NCBI GenBank assembly: GCA_018303895.1
Contig: JAGVXJ010000029.1
Span: forward strand, 1-5,728
Direction: 5' to 3'
DNA: 5,728 nt
Source: Candidatus Pacearchaeota archaeon
GTDB lineage: Archaea > Nanobdellota > Nanobdellia > Pacearchaeales > GW2011-AR1
The position numbers and the translations under genes are program-made. Below, piece after piece: positions 4,539 to 5,728 of this stretch; the stretch's first letter is position 1; each line of letters begins with the position of its first letter. The notes under the pieces are model-generated. The model was not told the DNA's origin. It searched no databases and saw only the letters and a list, made by a program, of their open reading frames with translations.

Positions 4539-4541
4539 GAT

Positions 4542-5261
4542 TTACTTTTTCGCGATTTTCCAGAGAATATTAAAAAAGTTTAAATTACTTTTAACAACTT
4601 CTTTGCTTTTTATCATAAATCCGAAAGGCATTTCGGACCAAACGATTGTAACAACTTTATCTGCATAAATTATGATTGTCGAGGGAAAATCATATTCTTC
4701 TGAAATAAACTTCATTTCTATTAATTTTAATTCTTCCTCTTTTTTCTTCTTTCTAACTTTTTCATTATAAATTATTTTAATCGGAATTTTTAATTTAGCT
4801 CTTTGCTTATTCCATTCTTTTTGATAGGCTGGAAACATTTCTGCAAATCTGCTTTCAGCGCCATAGGCTAAAAGTTCTTTTTTCTCCTGTAAAACATCTT
4901 CAAAAATTGACTTAATTCCTTTTTCTCCTTTGAAAATTATTGCTTCTTCTTTTGATTTATTTGAACTGAATCTGGATTGTAAATCATCAATCATTAAATC
5001 TAATTTATCTTCTTTTTCTTTAAGAATTTCTCTCAATCTCGATGGGTTCACTGGTTCGAAGATTTTTCTATTTGCTGAAATAACAAATGTTGCAAGCCCC
5101 TTTTTTATTAATCTTTCAAGAGCATCATAAACATTTGTTCTATTTACTTCTGATTTTTTAGTAATATCTCCAGCCAAAGCACTTCCTAAATCCAGTAAAG
5201 CCAAATAAACTTTTGATTCTGTGTTGCTTAATCCTAATTCGTGCAATGCTTCTGATTTCAT
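4542..5261 (-). CDS. TrmB-family transcriptional regulator
   Basis: This is a 239-aa predicted DNA-binding regulator. Residues about 1-75 form a TrmB-type winged helix-turn-helix (LHELGLSNTESKVYLALLDLG, then the recognition helix NRTNVYDALERLIKKGLA and wing). A charged helical linker follows (about 77-105), then a C-terminal sensor-like domain (GEKGIKSIFEDVLQEKKELLAYG through FFNILWKIAKK). The closest pattern I know is the TrmB-like regulators common in Woesearchaeota-type genomes; the effector is unknown, and sugar binding should not be assumed. A TTG at 5270 would add three residues. ATG 5261 is preferred because the TATA box is 26 nt upstream of it but only 17 nt from the TTG. The gene is divergent from the acidic gene at 5364, with an inverted repeat between their promoters, which suggests autoregulation and control of that neighbour. 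Confidence 0.85.
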   Translation of the reverse strand: MKSEALHELGLSNTESKVYLALLDLGSALAGDITKKSEVNRTNVYDALERLIKKGLATFVISANRKIFEPVNPSRLREILKEKEDKLDLMIDDLQSRFSSNKSKEEAIIFKGEKGIKSIFEDVLQEKKELLAYGAESRFAEMFPAYQKEWNKQRAKLKIPIKIIYNEKVRKKKKEEELKLIEMKFISEEYDFPSTIIIYADKVVTIVWSEMPFGFMIKSKEVVKSNLNFFNILWKIAKK

Positions 5262-5282
5262 AAAAAACAAAAGAAGGATTAC

Positions 5283-5297
5283 TATATAAATATTGTT
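5283..5297 (-). promoter_or_regulatory. Promoter of the TrmB-like gene
   Basis: The minus strand contains TTTATATA (plus 5283-5290), centred 25-26 nt before ATG 5261. This supports that ATG as a leaderless start. Its BRE position (about 5291-5297) abuts and slightly overlaps the left arm of the inverted repeat. Confidence 0.55.
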
Positions 5298-5316
5298 GTT
5301 GTTCTGATTACAACAA
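5296..5316. promoter_or_regulatory. Candidate operator, 7-7-7 inverted repeat
   Basis: TTGTTGT (5296-5302) and ACAACAA (5310-5316) are perfect inverted repeats with a 7-bp spacer, centred at 5306. Arm centres are 14 bp apart. The arms touch the BRE regions of both divergent promoters, so a bound dimer would be expected to affect TFB loading on both sides. The likely ligand is the adjacent TrmB-like protein (inference). Confidence 0.5.
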
Positions 5317-5324
5317 AGTTTTAA
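5312..5324 (+). promoter_or_regulatory. Promoter of the acidic gene
   Basis: ACAAAG then TTTTAA (5319-5324) predicts a transcript start near 5348, about 16 nt before the ATG. The BRE overlaps the right arm of the inverted repeat. Confidence 0.45.
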
Positions 5325-5348
5325 GTAGTCCTATCTGAAAGAATTTTT

Positions 5349-5354
5349 AGGAGA
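5349..5354 (+). promoter_or_regulatory. Shine-Dalgarno site of the acidic gene
   Basis: AGGAGA ends 9 nt before ATG 5364 and falls inside the short predicted 5' UTR. It is the only well-placed Shine-Dalgarno in the window and favours ATG 5364 over the in-frame-looking ATG at 5371, which is in another frame. Confidence 0.55.
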
Positions 5355-5363
5355 AAACAAAAA

Positions 5364-5728
5364 ATGACAAATGACGAAGATAACGACGAAGAACTGGAAA
5401 GTACAGAAGTATTTGTAAATCCAACCGACGATTTTGATTTAAGGGGATATAATGAAGATACAAAATATTTAAGCGAATTTCCTTATCGGCGAGTGTGTGA
5501 TGCTGAAGATGACTCTTCTGTCGTTCAATCAGAGAAAGAATTTTATGAAAAAAATTATTCTAAGGAAAGTAGGGATATTGATAATTTACTACATCGATTG
5601 GAAAGAATTAGTGAAAAAGAAGCGATTGGTATGCTTTATGTTGGTTCATTGGCGGGAAATATAGAACTTAAGGGAACAGACGTTTATTGGAGTTATGAGG
5701 GAAGATCTGAATTAAGAAGTAGGTTTGA
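5364..5728 (+). CDS. Acidic hypothetical protein, 3' end beyond the window
   Basis: An open frame of 121 codons runs from ATG 5364 to the window edge without a stop. I do not recognise the protein. Residues 4-12 are strongly acidic (DEDNDEELE), and the whole visible part is soluble-looking and rich in D and E, with no signal peptide or membrane segment. A likely helix (about residues 60-90, including DIDNLLHRLERISEKEAIGML) is followed by a segment ending VGSLAGNIELKGTDVYWSYEG. It has a TATA box, a predicted 16-nt leader and a Shine-Dalgarno, unlike the leaderless genes around it. It is divergent from the TrmB-like regulator across a probable operator and may be its target. The real length and domains lie beyond the window. 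Confidence 0.6.
   Translation, partial: MTNDEDNDEELESTEVFVNPTDDFDLRGYNEDTKYLSEFPYRRVCDAEDDSSVVQSEKEFYEKNYSKESRDIDNLLHRLERISEKEAIGMLYVGSLAGNIELKGTDVYWSYEGRSELRSRF

Noticed and set aside
4930..5130. 66-codon plus-strand frame opposite the TrmB-like gene
   Set aside because: It is antisense to the regulator's helix-turn-helix and linker, with no supporting promoter.
5262..5270. TTG start extending the TrmB-like protein by three residues
   Set aside because: The TATA box is only 17 nt from the TTG but about 26 nt from ATG 5261, and the extra residues are not part of the domain.
1..5728. CRISPR array, insertion sequence or defence system
   Set aside because: No regularly spaced repeats, transposase, integrase, nuclease-toxin pair or known defence protein could be seen in any frame.

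Overview
The window looks like a piece of an AT-rich archaeal chromosome. It encodes archaeal/eukaryal-type ribosomal protein S8e, an archaeal Sm-like protein, RNase Z, a TrmB-family regulator, CCA-less tRNA genes and a tRNA-Cys with a bulge-helix-bulge intron. Nearly every gene has a BRE/TATA promoter about 26 nt upstream of its start codon. Low GC, compact spacing and short lysine-rich proteins suggest a DPANN-type lineage (Woesearchaeota/Pacearchaeota-like), but that placement is inference.

Layout: rps8e (15-383, minus) diverges from lsm (594-839, plus). Then come rnz (961-1866, plus) and a short-form malic enzyme (1901-3046, plus), 34 nt apart but with a separate promoter for the second gene. 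Next is a minus-strand block: tRNA-Arg(UCU) at 3110-3184, a tRNA-like partial copy directly upstream of it (3190-3264), an unrecognised 124-aa gene (3306-3680), and tRNA-Cys(GCA) with an 18-nt intron (3786-3875). An AMMECR1-family gene (3999-4538, plus) converges on a TrmB-like regulator (4542-5261, minus), with 3 nt between the stop codons. The regulator diverges from an acidic, unrecognised gene that runs off the right edge (5364 onward). A 7-7-7 inverted repeat lies between those two promoters and is the obvious operator candidate.

The left two thirds has an RNA-handling theme: a ribosomal protein, an RNA-binding LSm ring, the tRNA 3'-end endonuclease and two tRNA genes that need 3' trimming and CCA addition. 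Malic enzyme is the one clear metabolic gene. It links malate to pyruvate.

The most interesting spot is the tRNA-Arg locus. The first 23 nt of the tRNA gene are repeated exactly 80 nt upstream. The only recognisable TATA box is positioned for the upstream copy, with the same spacing as at tRNA-Cys. The 75-nt upstream unit is GC-rich and can form three hairpins in cloverleaf order, but it lacks a normal acceptor stem and T-loop. It could be a decayed tandem tRNA, the scar of an insertion into the tRNA, or a tRNA-mimicking leader.
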